64,000 bases of DNA. It comes from Pirellulales bacterium. Its GTDB lineage: Bacteria; Planctomycetota; Planctomycetia; Pirellulales; Lacipirellulaceae. How positions within the stretch are numbered: the stretch's first letter is position 1; each line of letters opens with the position of its first letter. The notes beneath the pieces are model-generated. The model ran no database searches. It saw only the letters and a list, made by a program, of their open reading frames with translations, and was not told the origin of the DNA. The stretch is from assembly GCA_022841705.1 (NCBI GenBank), contig JALHQZ010000002.1, forward strand, positions 1,488,001 through 1,552,000, written 5' to 3'. The position numbers and the translations under genes were made by a program. Shown one piece after another: positions 27,071-36,130 of this stretch.

Positions 27071-29788
27071 GTGCAGATCCACAGAATAAACTCGGTAATC
27101 TGGCTTGCTTTCTTGTTGACCACCGCCCAAGCGGCTGGGCCGCTTCAAGCTGACAAAGCACTCCCGACTCCAGTCGATGAAAGTTCAATCACAATCGCGT
27201 TGGTTTGGAGAAAGCCGCCACCGTCGGGCGTGGTGCATGTGGATGGAGGAGATCTAGGCGAGATCACCGCCACCGGAGCGGGAGCAGATGCGAGTGCCGG
27301 TAGATTCGAGTTTGCTTCCGATTGCCAAGAGGGACGTCTGCAGATAACCGTTACGGGCGCTCGAATCCATCCCGGACCAGGACGGACGCGAATATCCGTA
27401 CAAACAAAGCTGCGCTCGTTCTCTTTCTTTGCTGGGGATCCGCATCGTGCGGCGCCAGTATATCTGCCCGAGTATGGGGCAATTGTCACATCGGCGGCCG
27501 ACGATCGCAGCTTCGCGGAGCTCGTAAGTTTTATCGATCAACCCGCTCGGCGAACCGCGTTGGAAAAGTTCGACGGCGCCGCTGAGCCAACCTATGAACT
27601 CGCTGCGGCCCGGGGCCGACAGCTCCACTTACCGATTTGGCTGGGGGTTGGGCGCGATTGTCGGATGTTCGAGATTGCAACGCAAAACAACACCTTGATG
27701 TCAGAAGCCTTGAAGACCGACTCCCTTCTGGCGCGATTCTTCGGCGAAGGTCGCCAATCATTCGCTTTCATGCTTGGCAAGGGTGTTAACGCCGCAGAAT
27801 CGATGCGGCGCTGGCTCGACGAGGGGTCACTTCCCATCTTGCACGCATCACGTCGTCAGGCGGATATCGTCTACGATTTGACGGCGTACGTGACCTTGGA
27901 ATCTGCGGCTCTCAATGAGGACAATATCACGGGGACGCATTATCTAGTGGCCGACTACAGTGTCGGCGGATCGACGCGTGAGGCAATGACACCTGCGCAA
28001 CAGGAGCTAGCGCGGCAGCAAATGCCACAGGAAACCAGCGCGGAGCGCGAGCAAACGGTGCTTTATTTCCGAGCGCGTGCGGTGAATCGAGGATCGGCTG
28101 CGAGCTACGCCTATTTCTTGGCTCCCACTCCCAACAGGGCGCTCGATGCGGAACGGGGATGGTATATGGATGAGGCTGGCCGGTTGGTTGTCTCAATCGC
28201 CAAGCTCGACGGCCGACCTCTGCCCAATGAGGAGCTTAGCATCTTGCTTCGACCGGGTGAATCGACAACGCTCGATTGTCGCATTCCCCATCAAGCCTTG
28301 CCACCGGAGCGCGCTGAGCGGTTGGGTCAGCAAGATTTCGATGTTCGATTGCAAGAGTGTCGAGATTTTTGGCGCAAGAAGCTGCAGCGAGGCGGCGCGA
28401 TTGAAGTGCCCGAAAAGTTGATCAACGACCGGGTTAAGGCGGGGTTGCTTCACCTGGACCTAGTTTGCTTCGGACGCGAGCCCAACGAACCGATTGCTGC
28501 CAGCACCGGTTATGGACCAATTGGTTCGGAGAGTGCGCCCATCATTCAGTTTCTTGATTCCCTGGGTCAGCATCAATTGGCAGAACGCGCACTCGAGTAC
28601 TTTTTTGAGAAGCAACATGTCAATGGGTTTATGCAGAACTACCGCGGGTACCAGGGAGAAGTTGGGCCCGTGCTGTGGACGGTTGGGGAGCACTTTCGCT
28701 ATACGGGTGATAAGCAATGGGCGCAGCGAGTGGCTCCCAAGGTGCTTCGTTCCTGCGAATACTTAACTTCTCGGCGGCACGAACAACGTGAGGTTCCACG
28801 CACTTTAGGCCGAGGCATGATTCGTGGCAAAATGGCGGACGCTGAGGATCCGTACCCCTCGTTTATGCTTAACGGATACTCTTACCTAGGACTGAAAAGC
28901 GTAGCAGACATGTTGGCCGCGATTGGCTCGGTCGACGCAGATCGAATTCGCAGGGAAGCCGAGGACTTTCGTTCGGATCTTCGGGTTAACTTCGCTGCTG
29001 CGGTGGTGCAGGCTCCCGTTGTACCACTCGGCGACGGGCGCTGGGCGCCGAATCCTCCTCCCTGGCCCGGTCCTGGAGGCGCTCTAATTCTCTATTCGAT
29101 TCCGGAACAAGAGCATTACTTCACCCATGGCTCGCCCGTTGTGCGAGACGCCTTGCTGGGGCCAATGCACTTGGTATTTACGGGCGTGGTCGAGCCCCAC
29201 GAACAATCGGCACAATGGATGTCGGAGGTCTTCGCGGAACATTATACAATCGACAATGTTGCTCCTACACAACCCTATTACAGCCGCCATCCCTGGGTGC
29301 AGTTGCAACAAGGTCGACTCAACGCCTTTCTGCAGGCTTACTATCTATCGCTGGCAAGTTCCAGTGACCGGGAAACAGGCACGTTTCAAGAACATGCTTA
29401 CGGCGGCACGGTTCACAAGACGCATGAAGAGGCTTGGTTCCTGATGCAAACCCGCTGGATGCTATGGATGGAACAATCAGATACTCTGAACCTGCTGGCC
29501 GGAACGCCGCGGCGCTGGCTTGCTGACGGGAAGCGAATCGTACTCGACAACGTCGTCTCGCATTTCGGCCCGCTCTCGGTGCGTGTTGAGTCGCGCGTCA
29601 AACAAGGACGAATTGATGCCGAGATTAGGTGCCCCGGTCAACGCCATCCTCGTCGGGTCGTGTTGAATATCCATCATCCCGAGGGAGCGCGCGCGGTAAG
29701 TGTTTCAAGCGGCGTCTACGACCCCGACCACGAAACAGTTACCTGGGATAATTTTTCGGGAGATACCCGGGTAACTTTGAACTTTTGA
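27071..29788 (+). CDS. Secreted (alpha/alpha)6-barrel glycosidase-like protein
   Basis: GTG at 27071 begins a 905-residue protein with an N-terminal signal peptide (about 22 residues, ending AQAAG). The first 400 residues are beta-rich. Residues about 420-780 look like a six-hairpin (alpha/alpha)6 barrel, with repeated helices such as FLDSLGQHQLAERALEYFFEKQHVNG and a candidate catalytic region YQGEVGPVLWTVGEHF. The C terminus is a beta-sandwich. This layout is shared by GH78-like rhamnosidases and other six-hairpin glycosidases. A rhamnose-releasing role is inferred only from its position opposite rhaA. No exact family is claimed. Confidence 0.6.
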   Translation: MQIHRINSVIWLAFLLTTAQAAGPLQADKALPTPVDESSITIALVWRKPPPSGVVHVDGGDLGEITATGAGADASAGRFEFASDCQEGRLQITVTGARIHPGPGRTRISVQTKLRSFSFFAGDPHRAAPVYLPEYGAIVTSAADDRSFAELVSFIDQPARRTALEKFDGAAEPTYELAAARGRQLHLPIWLGVGRDCRMFEIATQNNTLMSEALKTDSLLARFFGEGRQSFAFMLGKGVNAAESMRRWLDEGSLPILHASRRQADIVYDLTAYVTLESAALNEDNITGTHYLVADYSVGGSTREAMTPAQQELARQQMPQETSAEREQTVLYFRARAVNRGSAASYAYFLAPTPNRALDAERGWYMDEAGRLVVSIAKLDGRPLPNEELSILLRPGESTTLDCRIPHQALPPERAERLGQQDFDVRLQECRDFWRKKLQRGGAIEVPEKLINDRVKAGLLHLDLVCFGREPNEPIAASTGYGPIGSESAPIIQFLDSLGQHQLAERALEYFFEKQHVNGFMQNYRGYQGEVGPVLWTVGEHFRYTGDKQWAQRVAPKVLRSCEYLTSRRHEQREVPRTLGRGMIRGKMADAEDPYPSFMLNGYSYLGLKSVADMLAAIGSVDADRIRREAEDFRSDLRVNFAAAVVQAPVVPLGDGRWAPNPPPWPGPGGALILYSIPEQEHYFTHGSPVVRDALLGPMHLVFTGVVEPHEQSAQWMSEVFAEHYTIDNVAPTQPYYSRHPWVQLQQGRLNAFLQAYYLSLASSSDRETGTFQEHAYGGTVHKTHEEAWFLMQTRWMLWMEQSDTLNLLAGTPRRWLADGKRIVLDNVVSHFGPLSVRVESRVKQGRIDAEIRCPGQRHPRRVVLNIHHPEGARAVSVSSGVYDPDHETVTWDNFSGDTRVTLNF

Positions 29789-29831
29789 GGCAAGTACGAA
29801 GTCAGTTACTTCACTTTGCGCCGTCTGGCGA

Positions 29832-31403
29832 CTATTCGCGAAACGCATTCCAATCCACCCCTAATTTCCGCATCCGGGCCCGGAGCGTGTGCGGATTGAT
29901 CGCCAACATGGCGGCTGCCCCGCGAGCACCTTCAATCCGGCCGTGCGTTTTCTTGAGCGCGGCGACGACATGCAAGCGCATGGCTTCGTCGAGCGTGGGG
30001 AAGGAACCATTGAGGACGAAACCGTTTGGCGAATCGTCGGAGCTGGTCGTGCGCGGAAGCGCGGGCACGCCGGCGCCCAGCGCGGCGGCGATTTCCAGGC
30101 GCTTGCCGTCACCCAGAATTGCGGCGCGGTCGATCACGGCGCCCAACTCCCGAATGTTGCCGGGCCACGGGTATTCGCACAACAACCGCAAATCTTCGGG
30201 TTGTGGTTCCACCACGGGGAGGCCGAAGCGGGTGGCGGCGCGCTGGGCAAAATGCCGGGCGAGCGCGGGAATATCATCAACTCGTTCGCGGAGCGGCGGC
30301 AACAGAATGGGAAAGACGTTAATCCGGTACCACAAGTCTTCGCGAAACGTTCCTTCCTGAACCATCGTGGCAAGATCGCGGTGCGTAGCGGCGACGATGC
30401 GGACATCGACGTGAATGGGCTGCTGCCCGCCGACACGCTCAATCTGGTGATCTTGTAGGACCCGCAGCAGGCGGACTTGCGCCGGCAGCGGTAGTTCGCC
30501 AATCTCATCGAGGAACAGCGTCCCGCTGCTCGCGCGTTCGAACCAGCCTTGCCGTTGATCGCTAGCGCCGGTGAAGCTCCCTTTCTCGTGGCCGAACAGA
30601 TGGGAATCAATCAGCTCCGCGGGAATTGCCCCGCAGTTCACGCGAATGAAGGGGCCTTCACCGCGCTGCGAGCCATTATGAATCGCGCGGGCGGTCACTT
30701 CCTTGCCGGTGCCGGTGTCGCCGAGGATCAGCACCGGCACATCGCTCTTGGCGACCAGTTGCACCCGTTCCATCACATGCCGCAGACCCGAGTCGGCGCC
30801 GACGATGCTGTCGCTCATCTCGCGCCGGCCCAACCGATTGAGCAGCGACCGCCGGTCCGCTTCCGCCGCTTCGCGCAGCGCGGAAAGTTCTTGCAAGCGG
30901 CGATCGTTCTCCAAAGCCGCGGCGAAGGGTTCGACCAATTTGCGGACGAGGCGCACCTGTTCGCCTGAAAACTTGGTGTTGGACTGGGCGATGAACAGCA
31001 CAGCGCCGGCCGGTCGGCCTTCTTCGGTTAGCGCCGCGGCCAGCGTATCGCTCGGGCAATTGTCGCGGGAGAGAAGCCGCAATTCTTCCGGCGCTCGCGA
31101 GCCTTGCCCATGGAGCAGCGTTCTGCCGCCGGCCCAGGCCATAAGCTTGCGCCACTGGGTGGTGGTGCAAATCATCTCGGGCGGCAGGTCATCGTCGCCA
31201 TCGGCCAGCGCCGCAGGGATGATCGCGCGGCGGGAAGCATCGAACCGCACCAGCGCGAGCGATGCTAGCGGCAAATGTGGAACCAATAAGCCGGCGAAGT
31301 TGCGTGCAGACTCGCGAATCTCCAGGTGTCGACACGCTTCGGCCCACACGGCGAGCAGCAGTTCGCGGAGGTTGTCCATATCCTCGGACCCGTTAGATAT
31401 CAT
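29832..31403 (-). CDS. Sigma-54-dependent transcriptional activator (GAF-AAA+-Fis HTH)
   Basis: The 523-residue protein has an N-terminal GAF-like sensory domain (about residues 10-170). The AAA+ domain has Walker A GDTGTGKE at 228-235, the sigma-54 contact loop GSFTGA at 275-280 (a variant of GAFTGA) and Walker B LFLDE at 297-301. The C-terminal Fis-type HTH includes [20 protein letters not shown]. It activates sigma-54 promoters by ATP hydrolysis. It is divergent from the sulfate-transport operon, which has a consensus -24/-12 promoter, so that operon is the probable target. A second in-frame ATG at 31379 is possible. Confidence 0.92.
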   Translation of the reverse strand: MISNGSEDMDNLRELLLAVWAEACRHLEIRESARNFAGLLVPHLPLASLALVRFDASRRAIIPAALADGDDDLPPEMICTTTQWRKLMAWAGGRTLLHGQGSRAPEELRLLSRDNCPSDTLAAALTEEGRPAGAVLFIAQSNTKFSGEQVRLVRKLVEPFAAALENDRRLQELSALREAAEADRRSLLNRLGRREMSDSIVGADSGLRHVMERVQLVAKSDVPVLILGDTGTGKEVTARAIHNGSQRGEGPFIRVNCGAIPAELIDSHLFGHEKGSFTGASDQRQGWFERASSGTLFLDEIGELPLPAQVRLLRVLQDHQIERVGGQQPIHVDVRIVAATHRDLATMVQEGTFREDLWYRINVFPILLPPLRERVDDIPALARHFAQRAATRFGLPVVEPQPEDLRLLCEYPWPGNIRELGAVIDRAAILGDGKRLEIAAALGAGVPALPRTTSSDDSPNGFVLNGSFPTLDEAMRLHVVAALKKTHGRIEGARGAAAMLAINPHTLRARMRKLGVDWNAFRE

Positions 31404-31436
31404 CGGTAGTCAGCATATATCAAGGATAGCACCCAG

Positions 31437-31445
31437 ATTATATCA
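31437..31445 (-). promoter_or_regulatory. Extended -10 promoter for the sigma-54 activator gene
   Basis: On the minus strand TGATATAAT gives a perfect TATAAT with an upstream TG, an extended -10 element. It is 34 nt before the activator ATG. No good -35 box is visible. The assignment is by sequence only. Confidence 0.5.
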
Positions 31446-31520
31446 CGGCAACAACCCTGTTGGCCGCGATTTCGGGGGGTTTGGGCGAACTTTCCCCGGC
31501 GGAACGGTTCGTAATGCGAA

Positions 31521-31535
31521 TGGCACGCCGGTTGC
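31521..31535 (+). promoter_or_regulatory. Sigma-54 (-24/-12) promoter of the sulfate-transport operon
   Basis: TGGCAC at 31521-31526 and TTGC at 31532-31535 are separated by 5 nt. The invariant GG and GC doublets are 10 nt apart, exactly the sigma-54 spacing. The site is about 65 nt upstream of the sbp ATG. The divergent gene encodes a sigma-54 activator, which supports its use. Confidence 0.85.
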
Positions 31536-31599
31536 CTTAAGGGGGCGTCATCAACCTGCGGACCACCGCGCCACTCGAAAACAGGAACCCTCAGTCGCC

Positions 31600-32736
31600 A
31601 TGTTCTCGCCCACCACCACTTACCGAACTCTGCTCGTCGCCGTTGCTCTCGCTACCGCGCTGGCGACCGGTTGCCAGCAGTCGACGACGGTCGCCAACAG
31701 CTCGTCAGAAAATGAGTCGGGAGCGAAACCGGGCAGGGAAGTTCGGCTGCTGAATGTCTCCTACGACCCGACCCGCGAGTTCTATCAAGAGTTCAACGAA
31801 TCGTTCGCGGAATATTGGAAAAGCCGCACTGGAGATATCGTATCCGTTGAGCAATCACACGGGGGCAGCGGCAAGCAAGCGTTGTCGGTGATCGCGGGCC
31901 TTGAAGCCGACGTGGTGACGCTGGGCGTGGAGCCCGATATCGATGCGATTGTGGAGCAGGGCGGTCTCATCGCGCCGGGTTGGCAGAAGCGTTTGCTCTA
32001 CAACAGCTCGCCCTACACCTCGACGATTGTGTTCCTCGTTCGCAAAGGAAATCCCAAAGGAATTAAGGACTGGAACGACCTTGTGAAGGAAGGCGTTTCG
32101 ATCGTCACGCCGAACCCCAAGACCTCCGGCGGCGCCAAGTGGAATTACCTCGCTGCGTGGGGTTTTGTCCTGCAGCAGGAACTGGGTGACCTGAAGAAGC
32201 TCACCGACCCCGCGGCGAAGGCCGAGGTCGAAGCTGCCCAAGCCAAAGCGCAAGACTTCATTAAACAACTCTACAGCCGCGTAGAAGTGCTCGATTCGGG
32301 CGCCCGGGCTTCGACCAATACCTTCCTCCAAAACGGCATCGGCGACGTGCTGCTGGCATGGGAGAATGAAGCGTTTCTGGCCCTCGACGAAGCGAAGAAG
32401 AATGGAACCGAAGCGCCGGAACTAATTGTTCCGTCGGTAAGTATCCTCGCCGAACCGCCGGTGGCCGTTGTTGATAAGAACGCCGAGAAGCACGGGACTA
32501 CCGAAGTCGCCAAGGCCTATCTCGAGCACCTCTATTCACCCCAAGGTCAACAACTCGCCGCCAAGCACTTCTTTCGTCCCGCGCTCGAGAACGCGATCTC
32601 GGCCGAGCAGCGAAAGAACTTTGCGGATGTGAAGCTGTTCACCATTCGCGAGGCGTTTGGCGATTGGAAGAGCGCCATCGCTACGCATTTCAGCGAAGGG
32701 GGCGTGTTCGACAAAATCTATCAGCCGGGTAATTAA
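31600..32736 (+). CDS. sbp: Sulfate ABC transporter substrate-binding protein
   Basis: The ATG at 31600 starts a 378-residue protein with a signal peptide ending in ALATGC, a probable lipobox. The Sbp/CysP family motifs follow: [20 protein letters not shown], then [27 protein letters not shown] and [19 protein letters not shown], which form the sulfate-binding cleft. It captures sulfate or thiosulfate outside the membrane for CysTWA. It is the first gene of the operon and lies downstream of the sigma-54 promoter. The upstream frame through the activator gene is a shadow. Confidence 0.94.
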   Translation: MFSPTTTYRTLLVAVALATALATGCQQSTTVANSSSENESGAKPGREVRLLNVSYDPTREFYQEFNESFAEYWKSRTGDIVSVEQSHGGSGKQALSVIAGLEADVVTLGVEPDIDAIVEQGGLIAPGWQKRLLYNSSPYTSTIVFLVRKGNPKGIKDWNDLVKEGVSIVTPNPKTSGGAKWNYLAAWGFVLQQELGDLKKLTDPAAKAEVEAAQAKAQDFIKQLYSRVEVLDSGARASTNTFLQNGIGDVLLAWENEAFLALDEAKKNGTEAPELIVPSVSILAEPPVAVVDKNAEKHGTTEVAKAYLEHLYSPQGQQLAAKHFFRPALENAISAEQRKNFADVKLFTIREAFGDWKSAIATHFSEGGVFDKIYQPGN

Positions 32737-32765
32737 TCTTCGTTGCGATCAACGGATTGACAATC

Positions 32766-32803
32766 GGGTGCCATTCCCACCCAGGGCTGTGGGCATGGCG
32801 CCC
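32766..32803. repeat. Intra-operon hairpin between sbp and cysT
   Basis: GGGTGCCATTCCCAC (32766-32780) pairs with GTGGGCATGGCGCCC (32789-32803) at 13 of 15 positions around an 8-nt loop. It lies in the 98-nt gap between sbp and cysT. Such a stem can lower downstream expression or protect the sbp message, giving more binding protein than membrane components. GGGTGCCAT...ATGGCRCCC also resembles an intergenic repeat of planctomycetes. Confidence 0.65.
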
Positions 32804-32834
32804 AAAGCAGAGCAATCACACCACCGGCTGAACA

Positions 32835-33674
32835 ATGGCATTCAAACTTAAATCACGCAGCGTGCTGCCGGGCTTTGGGCTGACGTTGGGATTGACCCTG
32901 ACGTACCTGAGCCTGGTAGTGCTGATCCCGCTGGCGGCGCTGTTCCTCAAGACGGCGACCATTCCGTGGGATCGGCTGTGGCTCATGATCTCCGAACCGC
33001 GAGTGGTGGCGTCCTACAAGTTGACGTTCGGCGCCTCGCTGGTTGCGGCGGCGGTGAGCGCACTGTTGGGCTTCATCATCGCATGGACCCTGGTTCGCTA
33101 CCGGTTTCCGGGGCGGCGAATAATCGATGCGATCATCGACATGCCGTTTGCGCTACCGACGGCGGTGTCGGGCATCGCGCTCACGGCGCTACTCAGCAAG
33201 AACGGTTGGATCGGCCGATACCTCGAACCGCTGGGCATCAAGGCGGCGTTCTCCCCGCTGGGGATTACCATCGCGCTCGTGTTCATCGGCCTGCCGTTTG
33301 TGGTGCGGACGTTGCAACCGGCGCTGGAAGAGCTCGATGGCGAAGCGGAAGAAGCGGCGGCGAGCCTTGGCGCGTCGCGCTTCACCACGTTCGTGCGGGT
33401 GATCTTTCCGTCGATCTTGCCGGCGCTGCTCACCGGGTTCGCGCTCGCCTTCGCCAGGGCGATCGGCGAGTACGGCTCGGTGGTGTTCATCGCGGGCAAC
33501 ATGCCGATGAAGACGGAGATTACGTCGCTCTTGATCGTAACCAAACTAGAGCAGTTCGACATCGCCGCGGCAAGCGCGCTCGCGGTGGTGATGCTGTTGG
33601 CGTCGTTCGCGGTGCTGCTGGCGATTAATGTGCTGCAGTGGCGGATCGCCAAACGTTATCGGGGGGTGATGTAA
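32835..33674 (+). CDS. cysT: Sulfate ABC transporter permease CysT
   Basis: The 279-residue inner-membrane protein has six predicted helices. The conserved EAA loop is ELDGEAEEAAASLGASRFTTFVRVIFPSILPALLTG, and DMPFALPTAVSGIAL and ARAIGEYGSVVFIAGNMP are characteristic of CysT/CysU. It forms the transport channel with CysW and contacts the ATPase CysA. The stop is followed by a single base before the cysW ATG, so the two are translationally coupled. Confidence 0.94.
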   Translation: MAFKLKSRSVLPGFGLTLGLTLTYLSLVVLIPLAALFLKTATIPWDRLWLMISEPRVVASYKLTFGASLVAAAVSALLGFIIAWTLVRYRFPGRRIIDAIIDMPFALPTAVSGIALTALLSKNGWIGRYLEPLGIKAAFSPLGITIALVFIGLPFVVRTLQPALEELDGEAEEAAASLGASRFTTFVRVIFPSILPALLTGFALAFARAIGEYGSVVFIAGNMPMKTEITSLLIVTKLEQFDIAAASALAVVMLLASFAVLLAINVLQWRIAKRYRGVM

Positions 33675-33675
33675 G

Positions 33676-34554
33676 ATGTCCGCCACTTTAACCGACAAAC
33701 GCCGAGCGGTGCGCGATCCTCATTGGTTGCGCGGGCTGATGATTGGCGGCACGTTGCTGGCGGCGGGCTTGCTGCTGCTGTTGCCGCTGGCGGTGATCTT
33801 CATCGAAGCCTTCCGCGATGGCTGGCGAGGTTACCTAGAAAGCTTCAACGATCCCTATGCGTGGCAAGCAATTCGGCTGACAATTATCGCCGCCGCCGTG
33901 GCGGTGCCGCTGAACCTCGTGTTCGGACTGGTGGCAAGCTGGGCGATCGCGAAGTTCGATTTTTTCGGCAAGAGCTTCTTGATTTCGCTGATCGATCTAC
34001 CGTTCGCGGTGTCGCCAGTGATTTCGGGGCTGGTGTACGTGCTGATGTTTGGCCTGCAAGGCTGGCTTGGGCCGTGGCTGAGCGCGAACAATTTGCAAAT
34101 CATCTTTGCGGCGCCGGGGATTATCTTGGCCACCGTGTTTGTGACCTTTCCCTTCGTCGCACGGGAGCTGATTCCATTGATGCAGGAGCAAGGCTCCGAA
34201 GAAGAACAAGCGGCGCTCTCGCTCGGCGCCAGCGGCTGGCAAACCTTCTGGCGGGTCACCCTGCCGAACGTGAAGTGGGCGCTGCTCTACGGTGTGATTT
34301 TGTGCAACGCCCGGGCGATGGGTGAGTTCGGCGCCGTGGCGGTGGTGTCGGGTCACATTCGCGGCAAGACCAACACGCTGCCCTTGCATATTGAACTGCT
34401 TTACAACGAATACAACTCCCGCGCGGCGTTCGCGATGGCGTCGCTGCTCGCCCTACTCGGCGTCGCCACGCTGGCGGTGAAAACGATCATTGAATGGCGC
34501 CTACGCCAAGTCCAATTAGCGTCTCTCGAACCGTCCACGGTAGAGCCCTCTTAA
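33676..34554 (+). CDS. cysW: Sulfate ABC transporter permease CysW
   Basis: The 292-residue protein has about six membrane helices. DLPFAVSPVISGLVYVLMFG, the EAA loop SEEEQAALSLGASGWQTFWRVTLPNVKWALLYG, and NARAMGEFGAVAVVSGHIRG are typical CysW motifs. It pairs with CysT. It sits one base after cysT and 15 nt before cysA, in a single operon with sbp and yezD. Confidence 0.94.
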   Translation: MSATLTDKRRAVRDPHWLRGLMIGGTLLAAGLLLLLPLAVIFIEAFRDGWRGYLESFNDPYAWQAIRLTIIAAAVAVPLNLVFGLVASWAIAKFDFFGKSFLISLIDLPFAVSPVISGLVYVLMFGLQGWLGPWLSANNLQIIFAAPGIILATVFVTFPFVARELIPLMQEQGSEEEQAALSLGASGWQTFWRVTLPNVKWALLYGVILCNARAMGEFGAVAVVSGHIRGKTNTLPLHIELLYNEYNSRAAFAMASLLALLGVATLAVKTIIEWRLRQVQLASLEPSTVEPS

Positions 34555-34569
34555 TCAGGGGGAAATGGC

Positions 34570-35658
34570 ATGAGTATTGAAATCAAGAACGTCTCGAAGA
34601 CGTTCGGCAGTTATAAAGCGCTCGACAATGTGAGCCTCACAATTGCCGATGGGGAGCTGGTGACTTTGCTGGGGCCTTCAGGTTCCGGCAAGACGACGCT
34701 ACTGCGAATTATCGCCGGGCTCGAATCGCCCGATGGCGATGAGTCGAAGGTGCTGTTCGATGGCGAGAATGTCGCTCAGCAAAGCGTGGGCAGTCGGCAG
34801 GTGGGGTTTGTGTTTCAGCACTACGCGCTCTTCAAGCACATGACGGTGTTTGAAAACATCGCGTTTGGGCTGCGAGTTCGGCCGCGCTCGCAGCGGCCGA
34901 GTCGCGAGAAGATAGCCGCCAAGGTTAATGAACTATTGAAATTGATTCACCTCGAAAACTTTGGGGCCAGGTATCCAGCGCAGCTCTCGGGCGGGCAGCG
35001 GCAACGCGTGGCGCTCGCACGGGCTTTGGCGATCGAGCCGCGGGTGCTGCTGCTCGACGAACCGTTCGGCGCGCTCGACGCGAAGGTCCGGCAAGGTTTG
35101 CGGGATTGGCTACGGCGGCTGCATGAAGAGATCCACGTCACCACGATTTTGGTGACGCACGACCAAGAAGAGGCGCTCGAAGTCGCGGACCGGGTAGTGG
35201 TGATGAACCAAGCGCGGATTGAACAGGTGGGTCCGCCAGCCGAGGTGTTCCATCATCCGAAGACCGAGTTCGTGATGGACTTCCTCGGCCAAGTGAATGT
35301 ATTTCGCGGGCGGGTGGAACAAGGTCAAGCAGTGGTAGGCGGGGTGCGGATCGATGCGCCGGCGATGGTCGGCGCCCCGGCGCACGCCGATCGCACCGGC
35401 GACACCAAGGTGTATGTCCGGCCGCACGATTTGCAAATCGCGCGGCACATGAACGGCGCTCCGGCGCTGGCGGCGACGATCACGCGGATCAATCCCGCCG
35501 GGGCGGTGGCGAAGGTCGCGCTCGCCACGGCGGAAGGCGAAGCGATTCAGGTGGATGTGCCGTTTGAAAAGTTCCGGGAACTTGGGTTGGAAAAAGGCGA
35601 ACAGGTGTACGTTGCCGCGAAGCAAGCTCGGGTGTTCGCACCGGAGTACGAGATTTAA
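34570..35658 (+). CDS. cysA: Sulfate ABC transporter ATP-binding protein CysA
   Basis: The 362-residue ATPase has Walker A GPSGSGKT near residue 37, the Q-loop, signature [15 protein letters not shown], Walker [13 protein letters not shown] and the switch His in [17 protein letters not shown]-terminal regulatory TOBE-like domain (about 240-362) is present, as in CysA. It hydrolyses ATP to drive sulfate import by CysTW. Its ATG follows a GGGGGAAATGG ribosome-binding region. Confidence 0.95.
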   Translation: MSIEIKNVSKTFGSYKALDNVSLTIADGELVTLLGPSGSGKTTLLRIIAGLESPDGDESKVLFDGENVAQQSVGSRQVGFVFQHYALFKHMTVFENIAFGLRVRPRSQRPSREKIAAKVNELLKLIHLENFGARYPAQLSGGQRQRVALARALAIEPRVLLLDEPFGALDAKVRQGLRDWLRRLHEEIHVTTILVTHDQEEALEVADRVVVMNQARIEQVGPPAEVFHHPKTEFVMDFLGQVNVFRGRVEQGQAVVGGVRIDAPAMVGAPAHADRTGDTKVYVRPHDLQIARHMNGAPALAATITRINPAGAVAKVALATAEGEAIQVDVPFEKFRELGLEKGEQVYVAAKQARVFAPEYEI

Positions 35659-35675
35659 ACCCCGCGAGTGAGACT

Positions 35676-35879
35676 ATGGAAACGACTCTCGAAAAAGCGC
35701 CCCCCACTTACGCCTCCGATAGCGACGCACTCCTCGCGCCGATTCGCGAAGCACTGCGGGGGCTGCGGTTCGGTTATGTGAACATCATCGTGCAGGATGG
35801 CGTGATTGTGCAAATCGATCGTACCGAGAAGCGCCGCTTGCAGAGAACGACCGCCGTCGATTCGGCGGCGCGTCGTTAG
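35676..35879 (+). CDS. YezD-family small protein (DUF2292)
   Basis: The 67-residue protein contains LLAPIREALRGLRFGYVNIIVQDGVIVQIDRTEKRRL, the core of the YezD/DUF2292 family. Small proteins of this family are frequently encoded in sulfate-assimilation operons, matching its place 17 nt after cysA. The family has no firmly assigned biochemical role. A sensory or regulatory function in sulfur metabolism is an inference from context. Confidence 0.88.
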   Translation: METTLEKAPPTYASDSDALLAPIREALRGLRFGYVNIIVQDGVIVQIDRTEKRRLQRTTAVDSAARR

Positions 35880-35898
35880 AATTTCTACGATTGAAGCC

Positions 35899-35985
35899 GA
35901 CTCGCCACCCGCGAGAGGTTCACTTCTAAACCGCTTGCTTGCCGACGGCTGATTGCCGAGGCGAGTCCCCCCGCCGCTCGGGCGG
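35899..35985 (+). other. Possible structured leader: two-part stem before the poly-Cys ORF
   Basis: GACTCGCC (35899-35906) pairs perfectly with GGCGAGTC (35960-35967), closing a loop that contains smaller stems such as GGTT/AACC. A second hairpin, CCGCC/GGCGG (35971-35985), follows at once and is trailed by GTTTGGTTATT. It could be a structured RNA, an attenuator or the end of the cys transcript. No known riboswitch consensus was recognised. Confidence 0.4.
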
Positions 35986-36025
35986 AGTTTGGTTATTCCC
36001 GCATTTCTTCCCACCGGAGACTTCC

Positions 36026-36130
36026 ATGTGCCGCTGTTGTTGTTCGCTTGCAATAGTGCTGGCAATTGGCTCTCAACATTCCCCACAACTTTCCATCCAT
36101 AAAGGTATTTCCGATGACTCTCCCAGTTAA
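36026..36130 (+). CDS. Poly-cysteine leader-like peptide, 34 aa
   Basis: ATG at 36026 follows GGAGA with a 5-nt spacer, a good ribosome-binding site. The peptide starts MCRCCCSLAIVLAIG, with four Cys among residues 2-6 (codons TGC CGC TGT TGT TGT). The stop TAA (36128-36130) lies 14 nt inside the next gene, which starts at 36114 in another frame, giving a 17-nt overlap. Short Cys-rich leader ORFs with overlapping downstream starts are known cysteine-responsive attenuators in mycobacteria. Its location after the sulfate operon fits that idea. A tiny membrane peptide is the alternative. Confidence 0.55.
   Translation: MCRCCCSLAIVLAIGSQHSPQLSIHKGISDDSPS

Noticed and set aside
30703..31599. N-terminal extension of the sulfate-binding protein
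   Set aside because: It is antisense to the sigma-54 activator and low complexity. The signal peptide starts at the ATG at 31600.
35899..35985. SAM or other sulfur riboswitch
   Set aside because: The stems do not match the conserved cores of SAM-I, SAM-II or SAH riboswitches as I know them. It is kept only as an unclassified structure.
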